A DNA stretch of 64,000 bases from Imbricaverruca yamaguchii (taxonomy: Eukaryota > Arthropoda > Thecostraca > Neoverrucidae): positions 4,561,270 through 4,625,269 of the forward strand of contig JAOTOL010001656.1 of the NCBI GenBank assembly GCA_034440575.1, in the 5' to 3' direction. Numbering within the stretch: the stretch's first letter is position 1; every line of letters starts with the position of its first letter. The notes below the pieces were generated by a model. It was not told the DNA's origin, made no database searches, and worked only from the letters and a program-made list of their open reading frames with translations. The position numbers and the translations under genes are program-made. Shown here in pieces: positions 11,985 to 24,325 of this stretch.

Positions 11985-13852
11985 CCGAGACGGCACAGTA
12001 CACCTCCGGCCAAGACTACAGTACACCTCCGGCCGAGACGGCACAGTACACCTCCGGCAGAGATTACAGTACACCTCCGGCCGAGACGGCACAGTACACC
12101 TCCGGCAGAGATTACAACAGACCTCCGGCCGAGACTACAGCAGACCTCCGGCCGAGACTACAGCAGACCTCCGGCCGAGATTACAGCAGACCTCCGGCCG
12201 AGACTACAGTACACCTCCGGCCGAGACGGCACAGTACACCTCCGGCAGAGATTACAACAGACCTCCGGCCGAGACTACAGCAGACCTCCGGCCGAGACTA
12301 CAGCAGACCTCCGGCCGAGACTACAGCAGACCTCCGGCCGAGACTACAGCAGACCTCTGGCCGAGACTACAGCAGACCTCCGGCCGAGACTACAGCAGAC
12401 CTCCGGCCGAGACGGCACAGTACACCTCCGGCAGAGATTACAGTACACCTCCGGCCGAGACGGCACAGTACACCTCCGGCAGAGATTACAACAGACCTCC
12501 GGCCGAGACTACAGCAGACCTCCGGCCGAGACTACAGTACACCTCCGGCCGAGACGGCACAGTACACCTCCGGCAGAGATTACAGTACACCTCCGGCCGA
12601 GACGGCACAGTACACCTCCGGCAGAGATTACAACAGACCTCCGGCCGAGACTACAGCAGACCTCCGGCCGAGACTACAGCAGACCTCCGGCCGAGACTAC
12701 AGTACACCTCCGGCCGAGACTACAGTACACCTCCGGCCGAGACTACAGTACACCTCCGGCCGAGACTACAGCAGACCTCCGGCCGAGACTACAGCAGACC
12801 TCCGGCCGAGATTACAGCAGACCTCCGGCCGAGACTACAGCAGACCTCCGGCCGAGACTACAGCAGACCTCTGGCCGAGACTACAGCAGACCTCCGGCCG
12901 AGACTACAGCAGACCTCCGGCCGAGACGGCACAGTACACCTCCGGCAGAGATTACAGTACACCTCCGGCCGAGACGGCACAGTACACCTCCGGCAGAGAT
13001 TACAACAGACCTCCGGCCGAGACTACAGCAGACCTCCGGCCGAGACTACAGTACACCTCCGGCCGAGACGGCACAGTACACCTCCGGCAGAGATTACAGT
13101 ACACCTCCGGCCGAGACGGCACAGTACACCTCCGGCAGAGATTACAACAGACCTCCGGCCGAGACTACAGCAGACCTCCGGCCGAGACTACAGCAGACCT
13201 CCGGCCGAGACTACAGCAGACCTCCGGCCGAGATTACAGCAGACCTCCGGCCGAGACTACAGTACACCTCCGGCCGAGACGGCACAGTACACCGCCGGCC
13301 GAGACTACAGCAGACCTCCGGCCGAGACTACAGCAGACCTCCGGCCAAGACTACAGCAGACCTCCGGCCGAGACGGCACAGTACACCTCCGGCAGAGATT
13401 ACAGTACACCTCCGGCCGAGACGGCACAGTACACCTCCGGCAGAGATTACAACAGACCTCCGGCCGAAACTACAGTACACCTACGGCCGAGATTACAGCA
13501 GACCTCTGGCCGAGACTACAGCAGACCTCTGGCCGAGACTACAGCAGACCTCCGGCCGAGACTACAGCAGACCTCCGGCCGAGACTACAGCAGACCTCCG
13601 GCCGAGACTACAGCAGACCTCCGGCCGGGACTACAGCAGACCTCTGGCCGAGACTACAGCAGACCTCTGGCCGAGACTACAGCAGACCTCTGGCCGAGAT
13701 TACAGTACACCTCCGGCCGAGACGGCACAGTACACCTCCGGCAGAGATTACAGTACACCTCCGGCCGAGACGGCACAGTACACCTCCGGCAGAGATTACA
13801 ACAGACCTCCGGCCGAGACTACAGCAGACCTCCGGCCGAGACTACAGCAGAG
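11985..13852. repeat. Minisatellite, 23/25-bp mixed units, about 80 copies, higher-order structure
   Basis: Basic unit is ACCTCCGGCCGAGACTACAG plus CAG or TAC (23 bp). A 25-bp variant has GACGGCACAGTAC, and a third variant has GGCAGAGATTACAACAG. The block of 25-bp unit, GATTACAGTAC unit, 25-bp unit and GATTACAACAG unit recurs about eight times (for example near 12010, 12415, 12545, 12925, 13060, 13370, 13710), so the array has a higher-order organisation and grew by duplicating multi-unit blocks. The overlapping 694- and 673-codon frames are periodic and are not genes. Confidence 0.97.
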
Positions 13853-16200
13853 GAGAGCGAAGAAATCACAGAGAAGATCGAATGCAACACTTCCTGGGTG
13901 GGGGGGGGGACATAAGAGGACAACACCAAGATCGTACACGGTCTGCTTCGAGACTGTACTAAAAATTATCTGAAGATCACAAAGCGAGCACGCAACCATC
14001 ATGGAGCGATCACCAGAAAAAGAATCGCTGTGCACAGTCATCTTTGCAATGACATGTTGACTGGGACAGGCGGAAAAAGCGCCTACAAACAAAGAACACC
14101 ACTGAATATTGCACATGTGGAGAAGCCACTTCGGAGCGCAGGAAACAACCAAACCCAGTGAGGCGCTGGTGCAGCGTACCCGCTGAGCACGAATCGCTAA
14201 GCCATAGCGTACGGGTGGTTCGACAAACTAGCAGTTATTCATGCTAGCGATTCAAATACTACCTCTGTTAGCTACACTCCCTACTAGCGAATACCCATAT
14301 AATGATCTCTTGTCAGGGATCCGATCAGTGATAATGATCTCACACACGCCACACTATGCTCCAAAACACCAAAGCCAGTGGCTCATTTCAACACTTGCTG
14401 CTAACGGATGCTTAAACAACAGCACCAGAGGCCTACCAGAGGCTCCCCATGATAGCACTAAAACCCCACCAATTCCTCACCGAGGGAAGTTTCTGTCAGC
14501 CTTCTCTGATATTGCAATGAGATCTAATAGCGATACCTCCTTGAACTAGTGAGGTATCCATGCTGGGTGGTCACTTTCACACTAGGCGGGATTACCATGC
14601 CAGATCACTGGCACGCTAGGCAGGAGTGCCATGGGTGGTTGAGTCGGATCAAGGTTGCGTTCATGTTTCACAACAAACAAACAAACTAGAGTAGCTACCT
14701 TTGTCACGAGTTTCTTTGTCTTGCCAACTTGGAGGATGCAATTAGAGATGTAGACTACCCTGCCAGTCAAGGTTCTTAAAACGCATTAAAAAATGTATCT
14801 ACTGGAGTGATTAATGACTTCATTACCCAACGTGAGAACGATATGGTCTCATGTATCTCGCATCTCTGTATCAAGCTCGTCATGAATTCACGGTTCTTGC
14901 CTGTGGCAGTAGGCTAAGTTCGGCGCGGCCCAAGAAACATTGATGTGTGAGGGCAGAAAGGATCCCGCATTTGTGATCTTCTTCCGTTGTTCATGGATCG
15001 TTTCAACTTCGAAGACTTGGTGCCAGTTCATGTTGCGCATGCACCCAACGGAAGGAATGCATAGCAGAACAATCCGGAACAACCGAACACGGTCGGGGTC
15101 GAGGAGGTATGTTTGGTAATTTCTCACGTTTTATCAGCGCAAACAGGCGACTTCGCCTCCAGGGACGGAATGTTTAAATTGGCCCTCTCGCCACTTCGTC
15201 GGCTGGGCAGGCAATCAGTGCAGGTGTTTACGCTGTGCGCCGAGCTGTTTCCAGCCGGAAATTCCACTGGAGGCCCTCCTCAGGGCGTCGTGCGCACTCG
15301 TGCCGACTGACCAGCGGCGAGTTCGGGAAGCGGCACTCATGCGACGCCCGACAGCATCGGCGTGCCGTTCTTGTTGCGATTTTTTGTTGTCACCGCTGAG
15401 CGAGCCGAGATCAATAGAGCCGGTCGGCTCTGTCGCGTTGGCAGGCTTCCCCTCCGACTGGGGGCGCGCAGACGCCCGTCCAAATGGTGTGATTGAACCA
15501 GGCCTCGGCTGCCACAACTGTCGCTGTTAGGACTGGAAGCCGCAGTGCGGCCGCTGAGGGTGTGGCGATGGCAACGGTCTCGTGGCGCGCCCGCTAGTGC
15601 CAGACCATCACCGGCGCCACAAACCGACCGCTCAGGCCCTCAGCCACTGCAGAAAAAGAAACGATGGATGAAAAAGAAACGATTCTCTGGAATTGTTGCG
15701 TCGAGGACCGTCGTTATGGGAACGACACAAGATTGATTGGCGAGTGCCTTAGCCTTGAATAACTGGAGAGGCCTCGTGTTATTAAGGTACACATTCAGCC
15801 AATGCTGATTTTCAGGTAGAGTGCAACTGCTATTGGTGACCAAGTTGCCCGCAAATAATCCAATTACCCGGCAGTCGGTGCGTCAATCGTGTAATCAAAA
15901 CTGAGCCAAGATGCTGGCTGAGCGGGTTAATATCGGCCAACCGAAGGACGGCAAGTGGCTATTTGACAAGTGGCTATTTAACATTAACTAACACGGAGCG
16001 CACACATATCCCTGCCACTCTAGTGTGGGACTCAATCTGCAATATTGTGGAGGCAGTTGCGTTATGTAGCAACAGATATGAAACATTCCGTGTTTTACAA
16101 ATCCATCTCGCAATGGCTTACGGCCATTAAGCTTGGCTTTGCCGACGGCACGACTGAAGACACTGGACGGGAACAGGAATTGGGAGGGGCGTCGTTCTTC
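13853..16200. other. No gene recognised
   Basis: Contains a run of nine G (about 13902-13910) and a two-copy, roughly 43-bp duplication around CACTAGGCGGGATTACCATG (14580-14635). Open frames are at most about 120 codons and none is recognisable. 15200-15640 is GC-rich without a supported exon. Confidence 0.4.
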
Positions 16201-16224
16201 GACAGTGGACCACAACGATTAAAC

Positions 16225-16625
16225 GAGATGTGGCGAGGCGGTATCGCCGCTTATGTAGTGGCATACAAGAGGGAGACGAGAGATGTGGCGAGGCGGTATC
16301 GCCGCTTGTGTAGTGGTATACGAGATGTGGCGAGGCGGTATCGCCGCTTATGTAGTGGCATACAAGAGGGAGACGAGAGATGTGGCGAGGCGGTATCACC
16401 GCTTGTGTAGTGGCATACGAGATGTGGCGAGGCGATATCACCACTTGTGTGGTGGCATACAAGAGGGAGACAAGAGATGTGGCGAGGCGGTATCACCGCT
16501 TGTGTAGTGGCATACGAGATGTGGCGAGGCGATATCACCACTTGTGTGGTGGCATACAAGAGGGAGACAAGAGATGTGGCGAGGCGGTATCACCGCTTGT
16601 GTAGTAGCATAAAAGAGGGAGACAA
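16225..16625. repeat. Minisatellite, 97-bp higher-order unit made of 55-bp and 42-bp subunits
   Basis: Starts of GAGATGTGGCGAGGCG fall at 16225, 16280, 16322, 16377 and 16419, that is alternating steps of 55 and 42 bp. The 55-bp form has an extra AAGAGGGAGACGA-type segment. The dimer is therefore the unit that spreads. Each copy contains GGCGGTATCGCC, a small inverted repeat that could form a hairpin. Confidence 0.96.
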
Positions 16626-17429
16626 GAGGACTGGTTCGGCTAGTATGCGCTAGAGCATGGCAAAACTGGCAGTGAGATAGCACAAGATGATGTAATAGGT
16701 TGCCGAGTGGCATGATCATTGGCGGAACCGGGAAGACCATTCAAACCATTCTTAAAACGTTGATGACTTTAAGGCAGCTATGCTCTAAAGGACTCTCAGC
16801 TATGCAACCTCTATAAATTTAGACGCAATTAGCCACGGAAACATTTTTATCCTCAGTGACCATTGCGCTCACAGCACTCAAAATCCGAGTAAATGATTGA
16901 GAAAAGAAAGGAATTGGGAACTCCTCCAAACTAGCTGGGGCTGGGCTATATTTGCCATTGGAGATCTGGCTGGTCGAGTTCCGCGGGATGTCATGAGGTG
17001 TAATGACCTGGCGTTGCTTCGCGTGCGATGGGATGGATATGTGTGGATGTGGATGGTGTAGGTTGCAATGAAATAGGCTGGAATGCGGGGAGTCTGAATG
17101 GGATGGGATGCCATAGAATGAGATTAAACGGGATGTGGAAGAAGCAAGGGCTGGAGTAGGCCGCGATGGTGAGAACTGGAAAGACGTAGGCTATGATGGC
17201 GTATTATGACGCACGATGTGAACTGCGATGGGACGAATGTGATATGGCGCGATATGAGATGAGGCAGAATGGTATCTCAGATACGGAGTGAGATGAAATT
17301 AAATTCCATCGCAGTGCATATCACGTGATGTTGATGTACTCAGTTCGTCGCTGCCTGAGTATATACTTCATTCCCTACCACACAACATGGCAATGGAAGC
17401 TCTTCGAGGGGCAATACGGGCGCTGCTAC
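16626..17429. other. No gene recognised; GGGATG/AATGAGA-rich degenerate tract
   Basis: 16980-17290 is rich in irregular GATG and GGGATG words, which may be an eroded simple repeat. No gene or transposon motif is seen. Confidence 0.4.
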
Positions 17430-17726
17430 AAGCTCACTCTTTTGGGCGGGTCATAGCCAAACTAGCTGACATGGACAAAAGTCCCCTCCCCACACACACG
17501 AGCTCACTCCGGTGAGATCCGAGAACAACATAGCCAAACCAGCTTACAGGGACAAAAGTCCGCTCCTCACACGCACGAGCTCACTCTGGTGAGATCCGAG
17601 GACCGCATAGCCAAACCAGCTGACACGGACAAAGGTCCCCTCCTCACACACACACACACACGAGCTCACTCTGGTGAGATCCGAGGACAGCATAACCAAA
17701 CCAGCTGACAGGGACAAAGGTGCCCT

Positions 17727-17757
<31 letters not shown>

Positions 17758-17780
17758 CTCGCCTTGGTGAGATCCGAGGA
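17430..17780. repeat. Minisatellite, 76- to 93-bp unit, about 4-5 copies, with an internal growing (CA)n
   Basis: Units share ATAGCCAAACCAGCTGACA, GGACAAAGGTCC, a (CA)n tract, GAGCTCACTCTGGTGAGATC and CGAGGAC. Unit length increases along the array because the internal (CA)n tract lengthens from about 4 repeats near 17495 to about 15 near 17740. Confidence 0.93.
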
Positions 17781-18830
17781 CCGCGTGCTGCGCCGCTCGA
17801 CACCATCGGCCATATCGGCCAGTGACCCAGTCGGCTCTCGGTATGGTGGCTGGGCTGGCGACTGGCACAAGTTTTCGGGAACTACATCTGGCCTCGTCCA
17901 TCTCAGAAAGTTCGGTGCGTCATATCGTCCTAAGCCCACACACTAATCAGGATAGACATCAAACGAACGGCGGTCGGTGGTCGCAGGGGCTTGGTGTAGT
18001 TTGTCTGTGGTCATGGAGTTCGCTATCACATTTGACACATTTTCCACTACAGTGCATGACCAGTTTCTGGCCCCTGGAGTGGAGTTCGACTTCACCCCAC
18101 AGGTGGAGGTCGAGTGCACCACACACATCACACATCGCATATGCACATGAACACATACACACATGCACATACATCATGGTATGTTATGCTGTAATAGTAT
18201 GTTTGGGTATGTAGCAATTGTGGGGACGTATAATTTCTAGTTAAGAACTCTAGCAATGGTGAGCTTTGTTTCTGAACATTATCAGGGAACTTTGAAATGG
18301 TGAATATCTCAAACGGTTCATTGGTATGCTGTGCACTGTGCTGTTTATATATATAGTCATGAATGTCCCTTTTTGCATCGTAACAGTCCCGTCTCACATT
18401 TTTTGACAATTTCTTCCTATATGTGCACAGTAATGTATATGGGGAAGAATCAAAGCATATTAAAAGTAAATTCACTCACGACTTTTGATAACGTGCTTTG
18501 CAATCCCATTATCCAATCCCATACATCTCTGTTACTTCCCTTAGTAGTGTATCCAATGTGATCTTTCCATGTTAATTATTCATCTATTATCACACCAATG
18601 CATGCGTGTTTCCGTTTTTGTCAATCGTTAGAAAACTGATTATTCAATTATATATGCTATTTTTTACTTATAAATAATTAATGTGTATAAGGGAAAATAT
18701 GAATCGGTATCAAGTCAGTTCTGTTTCGGAAATTTCATGAAATATTTTACCTTGCTTATATCATTTGCGCATGAGACATTTCCTCTTCCATACCCTTGAG
18801 CATTCGTATAATAGCTCATTCGTACAAGTG
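17781..18830. other. No gene recognised
   Basis: Includes a CACATG-rich degenerate simple repeat (about 18115-18180) and AT-rich DNA. A 115-codon minus-strand open frame (18128-18475) is not recognised and overlaps simple sequence. Confidence 0.4.
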
Positions 18831-18834
18831 CTTT

Positions 18835-19040
18835 TAGCTTACGTATATTTGCGCTTACCTACATTTGCTTACGTACCTTTGCCATATGTACATTTACCCT
18901 TTAGTACATCTACCCTGCGTACATTTGCCATATTTACTTTTGCGCTTCGTACATCTATGCTTTCGTACATCTGCCATACGCACGTTTGCGCATACGTACA
19001 TTTCCTTACGCACATTTGCTTGTGTGTATTTTTCCATTGT
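18835..19040. repeat. Degenerate minisatellite, about 14-16-bp unit
   Basis: Irregular copies of CTTACGTACATTTGCC-like units (also GTACATCTACC, GCGTACATTTGCC). Copies vary in length and sequence, which implies an old array. Confidence 0.8.
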
Positions 19041-20781
19041 ACACATACTTTTAGGGAATGCAAATCTTGGCTACATGTGATTTCCCAAGGAAATTATACA
19101 GGGGAAGTTCCTAGGTAAGCTTCAGCAAGTTCAGTTTCTAATTTGTATTCTGATTTGCTCTTGGGACCGAGCTTCTGTATTACAACCATAATTTGATAGC
19201 TTTTGGTCTGAGAAGAAACATTGCCAGGATTTTCTTTAATATCTCTATTTGTTGTAATATTTGCTTCATGTCTTCCACATAACAGAAACATATCTTGACA
19301 CGACTAAGTGGATTGTTGTGACAAACAACTTTTTTTAAACCTTAGCCAACATTATTGGGATTAGGCCGGTTGAAGGGGCCTCCTCTGCTTCTTCGGGGCA
19401 GAGTGGGGGGGGGCAGGTGCAGTCTGGGTGTGTATAGTTGTAAGTTTCTAGGATCCAAATGGATTGGTGTTGCGCATACCACATATTGTCCCATACTATA
19501 AGTTTGTATTATTGTGGGTGGGGAAAAGCCTGCATCTTGAGAAAGCATGTGGCCTCCAAAAAGCACACAAGGCTACACTCCTGAGGGACGCCAAGGAACC
19601 TCCTCTCCCTTTCCTGGAGGTGTATCTGAACCTTCTCTTTCCAGATGGGATACTTGGTTCCCTTAGCCGCTCACCTAGCCGTGCTGTTCCGCTAGCCAGC
19701 GCGCTTAATTTGTATTCAGTAGCCTCCAATTAGTACTGGATATAATTATAGTGCAACCCCATTAAGGTATGTTTCGTCAATCACGTCATCTTCTTGTGCC
19801 AAGTAAATTTCCATACGTATCCATGTGTGTAAATAATATACGTTGCTTTTGATGATCTTCATAAATATATGCAGGAAGTGAGTGCAAATGGGGGCACTTG
19901 GGACATGCGCTGCCTGGTGTGCAGGGGTACCCCTCTGGCCGGGAAGAGGCGCTCCTCCAGGAAGGCTCGAGGTACACCCCTCTCCCCATTTAATTTTTCG
20001 GCAAGAGGCCCCCTCAGTGGAAATGGAGCCTATTTATAAGATCAGAGGTCACCACCTCCTCGATCATTTTAGCAGGAAAACGCCCCTCCGAGAGGAAAAG
20101 ACTATCCTCCAGGAAGACTCGAGTACACCCCCCACCCACTCCCCTCGGTCCGAGGTGCCCATCGGAAGACAGTACCACCCGGTGCTCCCCCAGAACTCTC
20201 AAAGTGACACCCCTCCGGACATGTACCCCATAACAATTCCTGTTCCCGCCCCCTGGATCTATGAAATCTATGTTCTGTCTAAATTAATAAAAGTATAACT
20301 TCACGAACCTTCGCTTTCAAGACGTGAATGATGCCCTATCTTTCCCCAGTGCGGTAGTAGTGGTCTTAGGGGCAACCGAAAGATCTCGATATAGTAATAC
20401 TAAGTTTGAATAGTGATTTATTTGGCCGCAAAAACTAGATAAAAACAGCTGTCGAAATTTCTAAATCGAGAAATGTGGTGGAAAAATCCGAGGACGCTTT
20501 TCATATAAGGAGGGGAAATCCAATCGTGACTTTTTCTGCCCTACCCCATTTGGTGCCTCGGACCGTCCCCGGTCACCAGTCACGCTTCACAGCTATTCTA
20601 ATCACTTAATAAGCATATTAAGAGGAATCACTTAATGTTGAACATTTGGTGAATACCTTATATTTACCCTGTTTGTTTGGTAGTCAATGCCACTTTCTGG
20701 TAGGTTGCTATTTACGCCATTGTACGCCATGTTGTGCCATAATTTACGATACTCGGAAGCTATTGCGTGATACCCTTGGTA
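19041..20781. other. Otherwise no recognised gene
   Basis: Apart from the 19882-20298 open frame, I see only short unrecognised frames. 19370-19430 has a G-run, and 20590-20780 is AT-rich flank of the following LINE fragment. Confidence 0.35.
19882..20298 (+). CDS. Orphan open reading frame, 138 codons, unknown
   Basis: A non-periodic open frame from an ATG at 19888 or nearby to a stop at 20296-20298, unrecognised. The C-terminal half is proline-rich and ends with PWIYEIYVLSKLIKV. An AATAAA hexamer (20288-20293) overlaps the last codons, which would be an unusual place for a poly(A) signal of a host mRNA but occurs in compact or transposon genes. The DNA contains a diverged internal duplication: CTCCTCCAGGAAGGCTCGAG (19951-19970) and TATCCTCCAGGAAGACTCGAG-like sequence at 20103. 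The duplicated copies lie in different frames, which argues against selection on the protein. It may be chance. Confidence 0.2.
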   Translation: MQMGALGTCAAWCAGVPLWPGRGAPPGRLEVHPSPHLIFRQEAPSVEMEPIYKIRGHHLLDHFSRKTPLREEKTILQEDSSTPPTHSPRSEVPIGRQYHPVLPQNSQSDTPPDMYPITIPVPAPWIYEIYVLSKLIKV

Positions 20782-21240
20782 GACATAAAGACATAAAGAC
20801 ATAACAGATCAGTGAACTATGAGCCACAGGGGCCCTTCTTGGTTGCACTCTGGACGCTCAACCAGTTGCCCACCAAATCCGTCGATCAGCCTTCCCTGAA
20901 ATACTGAAAAGCAACCCCTTTATTCTTATAATGATTGTCTATCCTGTTTTTAAAGATGTTCAATGTGCTGCTGCTGACTATGGTTTCTGGCAGCTAGTTA
21001 CGGTGTTCTACTACTCTGTTGGTGAAGAAAGACTGTCTTAATCTTGTCCTGCTGTGGTTAGCTTTCATTTTGAATTGATGACCTCCAATTGCATCATTTT
21101 TATTAAATTCAAACATTTCCCTGAGATATTCCTTCTCCTGACCATGAACACATTTAAACACCTCGATGAGATCTCCTCTCAGCTTTCTATATCTCAGTGA
21201 AAACATATCCAAGTTCTTCAATCTTTCCTCATATGCCTCA
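20782..21240 (-). mobile_element. 5'-truncated CR1-like LINE, 3' fragment (same family as 37.1-41.3 kb)
   Basis: Reading the minus strand, the sequence matches the last part of ORF2 and the 3' UTR of the full-length copy. It encodes NMFSLRY-like and RRLRGDLIEVFK-like segments (here LDMFSLRYRKLRGDLIEVFK), then RTRLRQSFFTNRVVEH, and ends in the 3' tail made of GACATAAA octamers (plus-strand orientation, 20782-20805). A premature stop follows VVEHRN, and amino acid divergence from the full copy is clearly higher than for the 26.7-kb copy. Homology starts at about 21230-21240, so only about 450 bp remain. No target duplication was evident. Confidence 0.85.
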
Positions 21241-21369
21241 TATTCCTTATGTTCCTCTGATGGAGGTCCCATGAGCCATAAAACCTTCACCACTCGTCAA
21301 CAAAGGTCAAACCTAACTCATGACAGAGCCTACCTACCCTGACATTGGCTGCTTGTGCCAAAAATTCCA

Positions 21370-21525
21370 CTCAGAGATGTTGTTGGTATTGACTGTGACC
21401 ATCAGTGATGTTGTTGGTTTTGACTGTGACCATCAGAGATGCTCTTGGTAATGCCTCTGACCATCAGAGATGTTGCTTGTAATGAGCGTGGCCGTCAGAG
21501 AGGCTGCTGGTAATATATAATACTT
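21370..21525. repeat. Minisatellite, 31-bp unit, about 5 copies
   Basis: Copies of GATGTTGTTGGTATTGACTG followed by TGACCATCAGA, with increasing divergence to the right. Confidence 0.88.
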
Positions 21526-21789
21526 GTGACGGATAAACATCGCTTCGTTTGATCTGGCCGGGACCGGGAAGCCGTCCGTTCTTGGAGGCAATACACCGGC
21601 GGGAGCTTTGATCACGTCCGAAAGGCTATTTGCGCTCGCCTATCTTGTACCGGCACGGCAGCCAACCAATCAGATAAAGACTCGGAACAGAGGGTCTGGC
21701 TAGCTGATACGCACGCCCAGGTGTCCGGTCGACCCGAACAGCAGCATAACGCCGTGGTAGGGCATCGGACAGACCGGCAACAGCAGGCC

Positions 21790-21842
21790 TGCGGTGCTGC
21801 GGTGCTGCGGTGCTGCGGTGCTGCGGTGCTGCGGCGCTGCGA
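21790..21842. repeat. Short tandem repeat, 8-bp unit, about 6 copies
   Basis: Perfect copies of TGCGGTGC, the last one with a substitution (TGCGGCGC). Confidence 0.95.
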
Positions 21843-21884
21843 GTGCGCGACACAATCAGGCCGCTGTGTGCCTTTAGCATTTCC

Positions 21885-22400
21885 GTGTGGTTGTAGCACT
21901 CCCGTATGCTTGTGTGCTTGTAGCACTTCCGTGTCCTTGTAGCACTCCCGTGTGCTTGTATCACTTCCATGTGCTTGTAGCACTCCCGTGTGCTTGTAGC
22001 ACTCCCGTGTGTCTGTGGCACTCCCGTGTGCTTGTAGCACTTCCGTATGCATGCAGCACTCCAATGAGCTTGTATCACTTTTGTGTGCTTGTAGCATTCC
22101 AGTGTGCTTGTAGCACTCCAGTGTACTTGTAGCAATCCAGTGTGCTTGTAGCACTCCAATGTGCTTGTAGCACTTTCGTGTGCTTGTAACACTTTCGTGT
22201 GCTTATAGCACTTCCGTGTGCTTCCATCCCTCCCGTGTGCTTGTATCACTTTCGTATGCTTATAGCACTTCGGTGTGCTTGTAGCATTTCCACGTGCTTC
22301 TAGCACTTCCACGTGCTTCTAGAACTTTCACGTGCTTCTAGCACTTCCATGTGCTTATAGAAAATGCATGCGCTTGCAGCACTTCAGCGTACTTGTAACA
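21885..22400. repeat. Minisatellite, 19-bp unit, about 27 copies
   Basis: Unit GTGTGCTTGTAGCACTTCC, with frequent CTCCCG and TTTCGT variants. The minus-strand frames rich in YKHTG are repeat artefacts. Confidence 0.96.
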
Positions 22401-22692
22401 CATCCGTGCATATTAAATAGTCCGGTGTGAGTGCAGTACAGCTGGTAGAAGTTCGGTGCTATATCCATCAAGAGAAAGAAAACATTTGCTTCGGAAAAAA
22501 ATCAGATATTTGATGGAAAATACAGGAACCTAGTGGAGGATACCGCACTGCACATGCTTGTCTCCGCAGAACTGCTCATGTGCTATACGCATCAAATCAA
22601 GGCCATGGCGGTGCTCTTAATTTTATATTAATTGACCACACAGTGTCTTTTTGCCCAACTTAAGCAAGTTGCAGGGCATGCGCCATATGCAT

Positions 22693-24325
22693 GCACCGGC
22701 GTTACACCAACACCCACCGGCGTCACACCGACATACACCGGCGTCACACTAACATACACTGGCGTCACACCAACATACACCGGTGTCACACCAACATACA
22801 CCGGAGTCACACCAACATACACCGGTGTCACACCGACATACACCGGCGTCACACTAACATACACTGGCGTCACACCAACATATACCGGAGTCACACCGAC
22901 ATACACCGGCGTCACACCGACATACACCGGCGTCACACTAACATACACTGGCGTCACACCAACATATACCGGAGTCACACCAACATACACCGGTGTCGCA
23001 CCAACACACACCGGCGTCACACCAACATACACCGGTGTCACACCAACATATACCGGCGTCACACCAACATACACCGGTGTCACACCGACATACACCGGCG
23101 TCACACTAACATACACTGGCGTCACACCAACATACACCGGTGTCACACCGACATACACCGGAGTCACACTAACATACACTGGCGTCACATCAACATACAC
23201 TGGCGTCACACCGACATACACCGGTGTCACACCGACATACACCGGCGTCACACTAACATACACTGGCGTCACACCGACATACACCGGTGTCACACCAACA
23301 CACACCGGCGTCACACCAACATACACCGGTGTCACACCGACATACACCGGCGTCACACTAACATACACTGGCGTCACACCAACATATACCGGAGTCACAC
23401 GAATATACACCGGCATCACACCAACATACACCGGTGTTACACCAACATATACCGGAGTCACACTAACATACACTGGCGTCACACCAACACACACCGGTGT
23501 CACACCGACATACACCGGAGTCACACTAACATACACTGGCGTCACATCAACATACACTGGCGTCACACCGACATACACCGGTGTCACACCGACATACACC
23601 GGCGTCACACTAACATACACTGGCGTCACACCGACATACACCGGTGTCACACCAACACACACCGGCGTCACACCAACATACACCGGTGTCACACCAACAT
23701 ATACCGGAGTCACACCGACATACACCGGCGTCACACTAACATACACTGGCGTCACACCGACATACACCGGTGTCACACCAACACACACCGGCGTCACACC
23801 AACATACACCGGTGTCACACCGACATACACCGGCGTCACACTAACATACACTGGCGTCACACCAACATATACCGGAGTCACACGAATATACACCGGCATC
23901 ACACCAACATACACCGGTGTCACACCAACATATACCGGAGTCACACTAACATACACTGGCGTCACACCAACATACACCGGTGTCACACCGACATACACCG
24001 GAGTCACACTAACATACACTGGCGTCACATCAACATACACCGGTGTCACACCAACACACACCGGCGTCACACCAACATACACCGGTGTCACACCGACATA
24101 CACCGGCGTCACACTAACATACACTGGCGTCACACCGACATACACCGGTGTCACACCAACACACACCGGCGTCACACCAACATACACCGGTGTCACACCG
24201 ACATACACCGGCGTCACACCAACATACACCGGCGTCACACTAACATACACTGGCGTCACACCAACATATACCGGAGTCACACTAACATACACTGGCGTCA
24301 CACCGACATACACCGGCGTCACATG
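22693..24325. repeat. Minisatellite, 21-bp unit, about 77 copies
   Basis: Unit CGTCACACCAACATACACCGG with variants at fixed positions (CCGACA, CTAACA, TATACC, ACACACC). Multi-unit blocks recur, for example the series around CACGAATATACACCGG at about 23398 and again near 23881, so blocks of many units were duplicated. As 21 is a multiple of three, three frames on the two strands stay open for over 500 codons. None is a credible gene. Confidence 0.97.

Noticed and set aside
11831..13973. 694- and 673-codon plus-strand frames that could look like a repeat protein
   Set aside because: Purely periodic 23/25-bp DNA repeats in two overlapping frames. Unit length changes without respect for frame, so there is no sign of protein-level selection.
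15200..15640. CpG-island promoter or first exon
   Set aside because: The GC content is raised but no coding exon, splice site pattern or core promoter can be supported. The same applies to 11770-11985 and 56560-57290.
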